The notes under the pieces are model-generated. The model saw only the letters and a list, made by a program, of their open reading frames with translations. It made no database searches and was not told the origin of the DNA. Positions 1 to 6,120 of a stretch of 8,408 nt of DNA are shown here, piece by piece (the first letter of the stretch is position 1; each line of letters opens with the position of its first letter). The position numbers and the translations under genes are program-made. The DNA is from Bacteroidota bacterium. GTDB lineage: Bacteria; Bacteroidota; Bacteroidia; Chitinophagales; Chitinophagaceae. Location: NCBI GenBank assembly GCA_023429825.1, contig JAEZDC010000052.1, positions 1-8,408 of the forward strand. The letters run 5' to 3'.

Positions 1-126
1 CTCCTGAAACTTCCACACGACCTCCTGGAAGTTCCGCAGGCACCATTGCAACTTCCGCAGGCGCTATTGTTTTTTCCGCAGAGGCTCTTGCAACTTCCAC
101 ACAGCCTCCTGAATTTTCCCGCAGGC
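1..126. repeat. Degenerate 21-bp tandem repeat array (six units, cut by window edge)
   Basis: Six consecutive 21-bp units begin at 1, 22, 43, 64, 85 and 106, with consensus near CTCCTGCAACTTCCGCAGG plus two variable bases. The TTCC core is kept in every unit. The following block (127-147) keeps only traces, so the array decays there. Units 2 and 6 carry CCTG and CAGG about nine bases apart, a weak dyad. Because 21 is a multiple of three, one plus-strand frame stays open from base 1 through the array to a stop at 256-258 and reads as a heptapeptide repeat of the L-L-x-L-P-Q-x type. Whether this is coding is unknown. There are no unique spacers, so it is not a CRISPR array. It may extend left beyond the window. 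Confidence 0.85.
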
Positions 127-268
127 AATTGTCAGCGTTGCACCACCCTAAAAAATATGCACACATATACAATAATCAAATGCGTTAAGCAGTTTCTTAT
201 ACGACTTAGCATTTTAAAAAGGCAGTCAACCCTACAACATCGATTTTATCACCCTTAATAAATAATAT

Positions 269-964
269 ATGCCTACAGAAAGAACCTTTGGTGCACGCCT
301 TGCAAATGCACAAGACCTCATCTCTCATTTACAAAGTTTTTCAGGGTACAAACCCAACCGCAAAAGTGAAAGCATCGCCGATTTAGAGCAACTGGTTGCA
401 GATATCAAAGTGGCGAACCCGGCAGTGGTCACCGCAGAGAAAAATTACAGCGATGCGGTAGAGGCACGCCAGCAGGCTTTTTTTAAAGACGGTAAAAGCA
501 TCAAGAAACTTGTTAAGCCAATTCGCTCTGCAGTGAACTCCACGTTCGGAAAGAAGTCAACCGAATCGGAAACCATCGGCAAGCTGATCGCTAAGATCCA
601 GGGCGAAAAGCCGGTAAAGATCAAAGATGGCGATAAAGAAAAAACCATCTCGCAAAGCCAGCGAAGCTTTGGTTCTATCACTGAAAATTTTTCTTCTATC
701 GTTACACTACTCGATAATAAGGGCAGCGATTATGCGCCGGCGAATACAGACATAACTGTAGCGTCGTTAAAGGCATTTGTTGCAACACTCCCGGCGATCA
801 ATCATAATGTAGCTACTACAGATGCGGTGTTATCGCAGAAAAGAGATAGCAGGGAGGCATTATACAACGATCTGGCCGAACGAGTGAGCCGTGTAAAAGA
901 CGCTGTGAAAAGCCAGTACGGTGAAGAAAGTTCAGAGTGGGCCATGGTAAAGAATATCAAATAG
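269..964 (+). CDS. Uncharacterised helical protein with internal duplication, next to repeat array
   Basis: I do not recognise a named family with certainty. The 231-residue product has no signal peptide or membrane segment, so it is probably cytoplasmic. It is rich in Lys, Ser, Ala and Glu and looks almost entirely helical. Residues about 6-110 and 133-231 can be aligned: each half opens with R-[TS]-F-G, then a Leu/Ile-rich helix, a G-Y or D-Y-x-P turn, a helix of the A-x-L-x-x-x-V-A type, an N-x-x-V-x-T segment, an Arg/Ala helix, and an S-x-[FY]-G-[KE]-[KE]-S-[TS]-E segment near the end. The linker at about 111-132 is Lys-rich. The C-terminal pattern (V-K-S-Q-Y-G then a short tail) resembles small uncharacterised Bacteroidota proteins I have seen, but this is memory rather than a search. 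The ATG at 269 follows an A/T-rich leader (AATAAATAATAT), the usual Bacteroidota pattern without a Shine-Dalgarno. A terminator lies 50 bp past the stop, and the gene appears to be transcribed alone. Confidence 0.85.
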   Translation: MPTERTFGARLANAQDLISHLQSFSGYKPNRKSESIADLEQLVADIKVANPAVVTAEKNYSDAVEARQQAFFKDGKSIKKLVKPIRSAVNSTFGKKSTESETIGKLIAKIQGEKPVKIKDGDKEKTISQSQRSFGSITENFSSIVTLLDNKGSDYAPANTDITVASLKAFVATLPAINHNVATTDAVLSQKRDSREALYNDLAERVSRVKDAVKSQYGEESSEWAMVKNIK

Positions 965-1013
965 GCTTTTTGGGTGCTTCATATAAATGGTTTTAGGGGT
1001 TGCAAAATGTTGA

Positions 1014-1039
1014 CCTGGCTTTTCTAAGCCGGGTTTTTT
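1014..1039 (+). terminator. Intrinsic terminator of the 269-964 gene
   Basis: CCTGGCTT (1014-1021) pairs with AAGCCGGG (1026-1033) through one G-U pair, with a four-base TTCT loop and a run of six T at 1034-1039. The first arm can also pair with GCCAGG at 1042-1047, downstream of the T run, giving an alternative fold. Confidence 0.85.
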
Positions 1040-1128
1040 ATGCCAGGGTATAATAACAACAAAGACCCGCACCGGGATTCAAATATTCGGCAAGGCACTC
1101 ATATTCTCTAAAAGCCTAATTTCCTCCT

Positions 1129-1563
1129 ATGAAAATTGCATTCATTTTTTGCCTCTTAGTAACCAGCGAGATCATTGCTGCACAGGTGCCATACGTTAAT
1201 GCAAAAAGATCCTATGAAGAATCTCTTACAGATGCAAAACGCAACGGTATGGTCTTATCTCATGGAACTGAACTGGCCAAACCAAATGAAAGCATCACTT
1301 CCACTTTCCTGCTAAATCCCCGCAAGACATACACAGTCTTATTTCTCGGACCCTCCTCAATCACTTCGTTCGATATAGAGTATGGTCTTAATAACCAATC
1401 ACCACAGCAAGTATCAGGTGCAAAAAAATTACCCGATGGCAGTAAATGCATTGTATTCACTGTAAATGCAGGCGAGGCCAATCGGCTTAAAGTGAAAAGA
1501 AAGGTGGAGGGAATAGAGTCTCCGCAATTTACCTGGTATATAATAACTGAATGGAAGCAATAG
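1129..1563 (+). CDS. Small secreted protein of unknown function
   Basis: The 144-residue product is not recognised. Residues 1-19 form a signal peptide: M-K-I, a hydrophobic core with one Cys, and a likely signal peptidase I site after A-A-Q. The mature part of about 125 residues alternates short hydrophobic and polar stretches (for example T-Y-T-V-L-F-L, K-C-I-V-F-T-V and F-T-W-Y-I-I), which suggests a small beta-sandwich. The mature protein has a single Cys and no recognisable catalytic motif. It is probably periplasmic or outer-membrane exposed. The start at 1129 places the signal peptide correctly; the leader TTTCCTCCT is not a Shine-Dalgarno. A 100-bp gap separates it from the next gene on the same strand, so co-transcription with the thioredoxin-domain gene is possible. 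A frame on the opposite strand covers most of it but lacks protein-like features. Confidence 0.75.
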   Translation: MKIAFIFCLLVTSEIIAAQVPYVNAKRSYEESLTDAKRNGMVLSHGTELAKPNESITSTFLLNPRKTYTVLFLGPSSITSFDIEYGLNNQSPQQVSGAKKLPDGSKCIVFTVNAGEANRLKVKRKVEGIESPQFTWYIITEWKQ

Positions 1564-1649
1564 CCATTGACCTTCAGCTTCCACTTGTCAAAAATTCCCG
1601 CCTTCAATAACAACCGGAGCATATGAAAGCCCATGATTAGTTACATTAG

Positions 1650-1663
1650 AGAAAATATTTTCT
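1650..1663. promoter_or_regulatory. 14-bp perfect palindrome abutting the start codon
   Basis: AGAAAATATTTTCT is a perfect palindrome whose last base is directly before the ATG at 1664. It could be an operator, or a weak hairpin in the ribosome loading region. It is A/T-rich, so chance remains possible. Confidence 0.35.
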
Positions 1664-2788
1664 ATGCGAATTCTGGTATTAAGCACCATGCTGCTGTTCA
1701 CGCTCTCAGCAACAGCCCAAAAGAAGTTTAAGATACAAGGCGATGTATCCGCCATTCAACCCGAAGTGAAGATGGTACGCCTGCAATACTCGGTAGATGG
1801 CAGTGTAATTAAAGACAGTGCTATGGTAAAGAATGGCAAATACGAGTTCACGGGCCAGCTTACCGAACCTAAAATGGGGTACTTCAGCCTGCAGTATGCG
1901 GTAGACAGCCTCAATAAAAAATTGCGGGCGAGAAGAGATAATTTCTCGGTGTTCCTGGAGAACTCGACGATCTCTGTTACCAGTACCGATTCATTTTCTA
2001 ACCGCACAGTAAAAGGTTCTACGGCACATGATGTGTATGAAACGCTCAGGAAAGGAGAAAAGGCCTACGATGAACAGATCAATGCTTTATATAAGCAGCA
2101 TAGCGAAGCCAAGGGAGCTGCTGATAAAAAAGCAATAGAGGATAAGATCGATGCGGTTGATAAAGAAATGAGAACTACTGTTTTTATGCCTTACGTTAAG
2201 AACAATCCTTCGTCCCCGATGGCTTTATATGCACTGAATCGTTATGCGGGTTATATGATGGATCCTGTGGAAGTAGAGCCTTTGTACAACATGTTGGCGC
2301 CCGCACTTAAAAACACTTATGGTGGTAAAGACTTCCTCCAACAACTCGAAGGAGCAAAACGTTTAAGAGTAGGTATGACAGCCACAGATTTTACACAGAA
2401 TGATACTTTAGGTAAACCTGTTTCCTTCTCTTCTTTAAAAGGGAAATATGTATTGGTTGATTTCTGGGCAAGCTGGTGCGGACCTTGCCGCAGAGAGAAC
2501 CCTAACGTGGTAGCCATGTTCAACAAGTACAAAGACAAGAACTTTACTGTACTGGGTGTGGCTTTGGAAAGAGAAGGGGCACAGGAAAACTGGATGAAGG
2601 CAATACACAAGGATGGCCTTACCTGGACGCATGTATCAGACTTCAAATATTTTGATAACGAAGTAGCCAAACTCTACGGCATCATGGCGATACCAAGGAA
2701 CTTCCTCACCGATCCTACGGGTAAGATCATTGCCACCGATCTGCGTGCTGAAGATCTGCAGAATAAATTAGCTGAGATATTTCAATGA
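1664..2788 (+). CDS. Exported thioredoxin-domain protein with N-terminal DUF4369 (TlpA/ResA type)
   Basis: This is a periplasmic or membrane-associated thiol-disulfide oxidoreductase of 374 residues. Residues 1-19 are a signal peptide ending A-T-A-Q. Residues about 21-118 fit the beta-rich DUF4369 domain that often precedes thioredoxin folds in Bacteroidota, with the characteristic D-S-A-x-V-K-x-G-K-Y-E-F-T-G segment. A charged helical linker covers about 125-175. The AhpC/TSA/Redoxin-type domain spans about 233-374, with D-F-W-A-S-W-C-G-P-C at 266-275 (redox Cys 272 and 275) and the cis-Pro region M-A-I-P at 341-344. The active site is intact. Known relatives reduce disulfides during cytochrome c maturation or general periplasmic thiol homeostasis; the true substrate cannot be read here, and no cytochrome genes lie nearby. 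The ATG at 1664 gives a clean signal peptide. A strong terminator follows the stop, so this ends its transcription unit. Confidence 0.95.
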   Translation: MRILVLSTMLLFTLSATAQKKFKIQGDVSAIQPEVKMVRLQYSVDGSVIKDSAMVKNGKYEFTGQLTEPKMGYFSLQYAVDSLNKKLRARRDNFSVFLENSTISVTSTDSFSNRTVKGSTAHDVYETLRKGEKAYDEQINALYKQHSEAKGAADKKAIEDKIDAVDKEMRTTVFMPYVKNNPSSPMALYALNRYAGYMMDPVEVEPLYNMLAPALKNTYGGKDFLQQLEGAKRLRVGMTATDFTQNDTLGKPVSFSSLKGKYVLVDFWASWCGPCRRENPNVVAMFNKYKDKNFTVLGVALEREGAQENWMKAIHKDGLTWTHVSDFKYFDNEVAKLYGIMAIPRNFLTDPTGKIIATDLRAEDLQNKLAEIFQ

Positions 2789-2806
2789 TAGTTTAAATAA
2801 ATAAGT

Positions 2807-2834
2807 AAAGCCCTGCTTAATGCAGGGCTTTTTT
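2807..2834 (+). terminator. Intrinsic terminator after the thioredoxin-domain gene
   Basis: AAAGCCCTGC (2807-2816) pairs perfectly with GCAGGGCTTT (2822-2831) around a five-base TTAAT loop. The T run reaches 2834. It lies 18 bp past the stop codon and separates this gene from the DUF1579 gene. Confidence 0.93.
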
Positions 2835-2930
2835 GTTCAGCTACCGCCGTGCGGCATAGCTAAGCCATCTCTGTTAGCCGTGAGATCACTTTGTATCATT
2901 TTAAATTTTAGCTTTAGCCAAACAACTCCC

Positions 2931-3428
2931 ATGAGCAAATTAGAAACCTCCAAAACTTCAGGTATACATCTTCAATTAAGCAAACTAGCAGGCAACTGGG
3001 CCGGCACATCCAAAGTATGGTTTGAACCCGGCGACCCCGTTGATACTGCAGAAGTAACCGGTACCATGAAACTCATCATGAACGGTAAGTACATACTACA
3101 TGAATACAAGAGTGCTTTCCAAGGCAAGCCTTTAGAAGGCATCGCTATCTATGCATACAATCTCGACCTGAATAAATATGAAATGGCGTGGATCGATAGC
3201 TTTCACACCGGCACCTTCATCATGTTCTCTGAGGGAAAAAGGAATACCGACGAATTTAAGATGTTGGGGAGCTACGCATATGTAACACCGGAAACAGAAC
3301 AACACTGGGGCTGGAGAACCGAGATCAATATGACAAGTGATGATGATGTGGTGATCACTGCATATAATATTTCTCCTGAAGGCGAAGAATCAAAGGCGAC
3401 TGAATTTGTTTATAAAAGGCAGGCGTAA
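2931..3428 (+). CDS. DUF1579 family protein
   Basis: The 165-residue product matches DUF1579: K-L-A-G-N-W-A-G-T-S near the start, an early W-F-E-P-G, L-H-E-Y, I-A-I-Y-A-Y-N, W-I-D-S-F-H-T-G-T in the middle, G-W-R-T-E, and Y-N-I-S-P-E-G-E-E near the end. The family is predicted to be a small beta-barrel (lipocalin/THAP4-like) with no settled biochemical role. There is no signal peptide, so it is likely cytoplasmic. The frame is open further upstream, to an ATG at 2820, but that longer form would be translated through the terminator hairpin at 2807-2834 and adds 37 residues unlike the family; the ATG at 2931 fits family length. A possible Bacteroidota-like promoter, TTTG at 2890-2893 and TAGCTTTA at 2909-2916, lies just upstream, though its spacing is short. 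The nucleotidyltransferase gene starts 11 bp after the stop, suggesting one operon. Confidence 0.9.
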   Translation: MSKLETSKTSGIHLQLSKLAGNWAGTSKVWFEPGDPVDTAEVTGTMKLIMNGKYILHEYKSAFQGKPLEGIAIYAYNLDLNKYEMAWIDSFHTGTFIMFSEGKRNTDEFKMLGSYAYVTPETEQHWGWRTEINMTSDDDVVITAYNISPEGEESKATEFVYKRQA

Positions 3429-3439
3429 TTTCTACCATC

Positions 3440-4216
3440 ATGCAAAAACAATTTGCTGAGCACGCTGCTGATGTTTTAAAAGATGATGATGATGTTATTG
3501 GACTGGCGGTTGCAGGTTCATGGCTCACGAACGAGATAGATGATTTCTCCGATGTTGATCTTATACTCGTAACAAAAGAGAAGATCTCATCTGATAAGCA
3601 TCGCATGATCGCTTATGCAGAAAAGCTGGGCAACTTTCTGGCAGGCTTTACCGGTGAACATGTAGGCGAGCCAAGAGTGCTGATCTGTTTATATGATAAC
3701 CCTTTACTGCATGTAGATATCAAGTTCGTAACACTTGATGAGTTTGGCAGCAGGATTGAAACACCTTTCATTTTACTGGATAAGAACGGGGCGCTGCAAA
3801 AGATCATCGATCGAACAGAAGCCAAGTTTCCTTATCCCGATCATCAATGGATAGAAGATCGTTTCTGGATATGGGTGCATTATGCATTGCTCAAGATCGG
3901 TAGAGGTGAATATGTAGAAGCACTGGACTTTTTTGGTTTCCTAAGAATGGTGGTGTTCGGTCCATTGTTGCATATTAAGAACGGAAACCTGCCGAGAGGC
4001 GTTCGTAAAGTGGAGACACAATTAGCGAAGCCGGATCTTGATTTAATATTGAAAACCATTCCTGCTTACAATAAAGCTTCTTTACTGGAAGCATTAGATA
4101 ATACAGTACAACTTTACAGGCAATTAAGAAAAGTGTTGTTTACGGCTGAAGTAAAATTGCAATCCGCAACTGAAACAAAAGTGATGGAGTACTTTACTGA
4201 ATTACGCAAGGCTTAG
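3440..4216 (+). CDS. Nucleotidyltransferase-fold protein
   Basis: The 258-residue product has the polymerase-beta-like nucleotidyltransferase signature G26-S27, ten bases of spacing to F-S-D38-V-D40, and a plausible third carboxylate in H-V-D93-I-K. Such enzymes transfer a nucleotide to a protein, RNA or small molecule; some relatives are aminoglycoside adenylyltransferases, but nothing here fixes the acceptor. Residues about 120-258 are helical with conserved-looking W-I-E-D-R-F-W-I-W-V-H-Y, resembling the C-terminal substrate-binding part of such proteins. It is not an MNT-type minimal toxin-antitoxin protein, which is much shorter. It has no signal peptide and is cytoplasmic. It sits 11 bp after the DUF1579 gene and is probably translated from the same mRNA. 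Its stop is one base from the stop of the opposing VOC gene, and no terminator separates them. Confidence 0.85.
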   Translation: MQKQFAEHAADVLKDDDDVIGLAVAGSWLTNEIDDFSDVDLILVTKEKISSDKHRMIAYAEKLGNFLAGFTGEHVGEPRVLICLYDNPLLHVDIKFVTLDEFGSRIETPFILLDKNGALQKIIDRTEAKFPYPDHQWIEDRFWIWVHYALLKIGRGEYVEALDFFGFLRMVVFGPLLHIKNGNLPRGVRKVETQLAKPDLDLILKTIPAYNKASLLEALDNTVQLYRQLRKVLFTAEVKLQSATETKVMEYFTELRKA

Positions 4217-4217
4217 A

Positions 4218-4703
4218 TCACTCTTCAAAAAACTGGATAAGGTTCTCATCAGGATCTAATACAAGAAATGTTCTTTTATTGCTGACGCGATCCGTAACAG
4301 TATTGCCAAGAAATCTTACGTTCAGCGCTTCCAGTCTTTTATGCCATGCATCAAGATCATTCACGGTAAAGCCGATCTTTCTCAAACCTTGTATGGAATA
4401 TCCTTTGAATTGATCGGTAAGAAATTGATTCTTATCCAGGCCTTTCTTCAATTCTATTAATTCAAAGAATACTCTGTCGTTGTGCAGGTTTACTTGTTTA
4501 AAACCACGTTGATCATTGTAGGTACTGTCACGCAACTTCAGGTCAAACACTTTTCTATACCATGCAATGGATGAGTCTACCTTCTTTACGATCACTGCAG
4601 CAAAGAACATTTTTGAAGAGATCGAAGGGGTAGAATCATTTACCGGTTTTGCATAAGATGAAATGTAGAAAAGGCAGGCCAAGGCAAACAGTACAGCTTT
4701 CAT
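4218..4703 (-). CDS. Exported VOC (glyoxalase/bleomycin-resistance fold) protein
   Basis: The 161-residue product has an N-terminal signal peptide (residues 1-18, likely cut after S-Y-A) and one VOC domain at about 31-161. The first beta-alpha module holds F-F-A-A-V-I-V and S-S-I-A-W-Y-R-K-V-F; the second holds L-R-K-I-G-F-T-V-N-D-L-D-A-W and ends D-P-D-E-N-L-I-Q-F-F. The His usually found before the I-x-F strand is replaced by Lys109, the first module has Ala/Val where a metal-binding His or Gln is common, and the usual E of N-x-I-E is Gln157. This argues for a non-catalytic or non-metal VOC protein; the residue mapping is by eye. Secretion is also unusual for the fold. It lies 68 bp downstream of the Lys/Pro-rich gene on the same strand and may share its transcript. 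Confidence 0.87.
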   Translation of the reverse strand: MKAVLFALACLFYISSYAKPVNDSTPSISSKMFFAAVIVKKVDSSIAWYRKVFDLKLRDSTYNDQRGFKQVNLHNDRVFFELIELKKGLDKNQFLTDQFKGYSIQGLRKIGFTVNDLDAWHKRLEALNVRFLGNTVTDRVSNKRTFLVLDPDENLIQFFEE

Positions 4704-4726
4704 AATTAATAATTGGTTGATGAAAT

Positions 4727-4746
4727 TAAGTGCAGGCCTGCGCTTA
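4727..4746. repeat. 20-bp near-perfect palindrome between two minus-strand genes
   Basis: TAAGTGCAGGCCTGCGCTTA is symmetric except for one T/G pair, and its centre GCAGGCCTGC (4732-4741) is a perfect 10-bp palindrome. In RNA read from the plus strand the mismatch is a G-U wobble; from the minus strand it is C-A. No T run follows on either side, so it is not a standard terminator. It may be a protein-binding site, or an mRNA stability or processing hairpin between the Lys/Pro-rich and VOC genes. Confidence 0.5.
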
Positions 4747-4771
4747 CGATCAGTATTTATATAAACGGTGG

Positions 4772-5017
4772 TTACTGTTTGCGATTCACAGTATCCCTCA
4801 CGATCTTAGGCGGTGTGAATTTCACCACTTCCACTTTAGGCACAGGCTTGTGTTTGAATTTTTTCGGAGACTTAGACTTCACTTCTTCTTTGGTCAATAC
4901 TGCCGGGGGTGTTTTCACCACTTTGATCACTTTAGGCGGTTCTTTTGTCTGCTTTTTTTCCTGGGCAATGCTGGTTAAGCTGATAGTGGCCAGCGCCATT
5001 GTCATGATGAGCTTCAT
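4772..5017 (-). CDS. Small exported Lys/Pro-rich basic protein
   Basis: The 81-residue product is not recognised. Residues 1-19 form a signal peptide (M-K-L-I-M-T-M start, A/T/S-rich hydrophobic core, S-I-A-Q end). The mature part of about 62 residues has about 17 Lys, 9 Pro and only six acidic residues, so it is strongly basic and probably disordered or extended. Two similar segments occur, P-P-K-V-I-K-V-V-K-T-P-P at 27-38 and K-V-E-V-V-K-F-T-P-P at 61-70. It might bind polyanions such as LPS, cell wall or nucleic acid; this is inference from charge only. The signal peptide and Lys-rich composition favour this frame over the hydrophobic plus-strand frame across the same bases. It diverges from the oxidoreductase gene with a 94-bp shared upstream region, and leads into the VOC gene. 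Confidence 0.7.
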   Translation of the reverse strand: MKLIMTMALATISLTSIAQEKKQTKEPPKVIKVVKTPPAVLTKEEVKSKSPKKFKHKPVPKVEVVKFTPPKIVRDTVNRKQ

Positions 5018-5111
5018 ATCAATAAGGTTTGCAATAAGACGCAGGCAAATATCTTTTCCATAAAAGCATGTTGGAATGTGTTACATTAGTTCATCTAATA
5101 ATTGATCCCGA

Positions 5112-6077
5112 TTGAAAGCAATAACCTACACACGCTATGGCGGCCCCGAAGTATTACAACTCAGTGAAGTGGAAAAGCCGCATCCCAAAGACGATGAAGT
5201 ATTGGTAAAGGTTCGGGCAGTGTCTGTGAATGATTGGGATTGGGGCTTAATGCACGGTGATTTTGTGAATCGTATCCTCAATGGTATTCGAAGACCAAAG
5301 CGAAAGATCCTCGGTTCTGATATTGCAGGCATTGTTGAAGCTGTGGGAAAGAGTGTAACAAAGTTTAAAGTGGGTGATGAGGTATACGGCGACCTCAGCG
5401 GAAGATGGGGCGGCTTTGCTGAATATGTTTGTGCAGAAGAAAAGATGCTGGAGTTCAAGCCTGCAGCACTTAGCTTTATTGATGCAGCAGCCACACCACA
5501 AGCGGCAATGTTAGCTGTGCAGGGATTGATCGATAAAGGGAAGATAAGTAAGGGACAGAAAATACTGATCAATGGTGCAGGAGGTGGAGTAGGTACTTTC
5601 GGAGTACAGATCGCAAAGCTTTACGATGCAGAAGTTACCGGGGTTGACAGTGGAGAAAAGCAGGATATGATGCGTTCGATGGGCTTTGATCATGTGATCG
5701 ATTATAGAAAAGAAGATTTCACCAGGAATGGAAATAAGTATGATCTCATCTTAGACGTTAAAACAAATCGTAGCGTATGGGCTTATACCCGTGCATTGAC
5801 CACAAATGGGGTGTATGTTACTGTAGGAGGGTCTATGCGACGTTTACTGCAAACCTTGGCGATGGCACCTGTTATTTCCGCTATGCAAAAGAAACATTTC
5901 CGCATTGTCGCACTTAAAACCAATAAAGATCTTGTGTATATGAACGGCCTGTTTGAAGCTGGAAAAATAAAAGCAGTGATAGACGGACCTTACCAGTTGC
6001 ATAAAACGCCTGAAGCATTCCTGGAATTTGAAAAGGCGGCTCATAAAGGAAAGCTGGTAATCTCAATTGATGAATAA
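5112..6077 (+). CDS. NAD(P)-dependent MDR-family alcohol dehydrogenase / quinone oxidoreductase-like protein
   Basis: The product is a 321-residue zinc-free medium-chain dehydrogenase/reductase, close to the usual family length. It starts M-K-A-I-T-Y-T-R-Y-G-G-P-E-V-L, the normal MDR N-terminus. A GroES-like domain covers about 1-125, with G-S-D-I-A-G-I-V-E-A-V-G at 68-79 and V-G-D-E-V-Y-G at 87-93. The Rossmann domain carries the cofactor loop G-A-G-G-G-V-G at 155-161. The zinc ligands of classical alcohol dehydrogenases are absent, and there is only one Cys. It probably reduces quinones, enones or related carbonyls with NAD(P)H in the cytosol; the substrate is not evident. The start is TTG at 5112: an in-frame TGA lies at 5103-5105, and the next Met is at residue 48, well inside the GroES-like domain. 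No terminator of its own is clear; the hairpin at 6083-6099 lacks a downstream T run on this strand. Confidence 0.93.
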   Translation: MKAITYTRYGGPEVLQLSEVEKPHPKDDEVLVKVRAVSVNDWDWGLMHGDFVNRILNGIRRPKRKILGSDIAGIVEAVGKSVTKFKVGDEVYGDLSGRWGGFAEYVCAEEKMLEFKPAALSFIDAAATPQAAMLAVQGLIDKGKISKGQKILINGAGGGVGTFGVQIAKLYDAEVTGVDSGEKQDMMRSMGFDHVIDYRKEDFTRNGNKYDLILDVKTNRSVWAYTRALTTNGVYVTVGGSMRRLLQTLAMAPVISAMQKKHFRIVALKTNKDLVYMNGLFEAGKIKAVIDGPYQLHKTPEAFLEFEKAAHKGKLVISIDE

Positions 6078-6100
6078 AAAAAGGCTGCACCTGGCAGCCT
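6076..6100 (-). terminator. Intrinsic terminator of the 6121-6810 minus-strand gene
   Basis: On the minus strand AGGCTGC (from 6100 downward) pairs with GCAGCCT around the CAGGT loop, and the complement of the A tract at 6076-6082 supplies a U run. It sits about 20 bp past the stop at 6121. It overlaps the last codon of the convergent oxidoreductase gene, so the U tract lies within that gene's stop region. Confidence 0.85.
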
Positions 6101-6120
6101 CTTCAGTAGATCATTTTTAT

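Noticed and set aside
1..126. CRISPR array
   Set aside because: Units are contiguous 21-bp repeats with no unique spacers and no cas genes nearby.
1260..1634. Minus-strand frame over the small secreted protein
   Set aside because: No protein-like motif or signal peptide; it overlaps a plus-strand gene with a clear signal sequence.
2820..2930. Longer N-terminus for the DUF1579 protein, starting at an ATG at 2820
   Set aside because: It would start inside the terminator hairpin and add 37 residues with no family match; ATG 2931 fits family length.
3440..4216. MNT/HEPN-type toxin-antitoxin nucleotidyltransferase
   Set aside because: The protein is more than twice the length of minimal MNT antitoxins and no HEPN partner lies next to it.
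5029..5048. Lone array-like motif TTGCAA...CGCAGGCA in the 5018-5111 divergent region
   Set aside because: A single copy with different spacing from the array unit; chance similarity is likely.
4713..5063. Hydrophobic plus-strand reading frame opposite the Lys/Pro-rich gene
   Set aside because: It is the antisense image of a Lys/Pro-rich sequence; the minus frame has a proper signal peptide and better start context.
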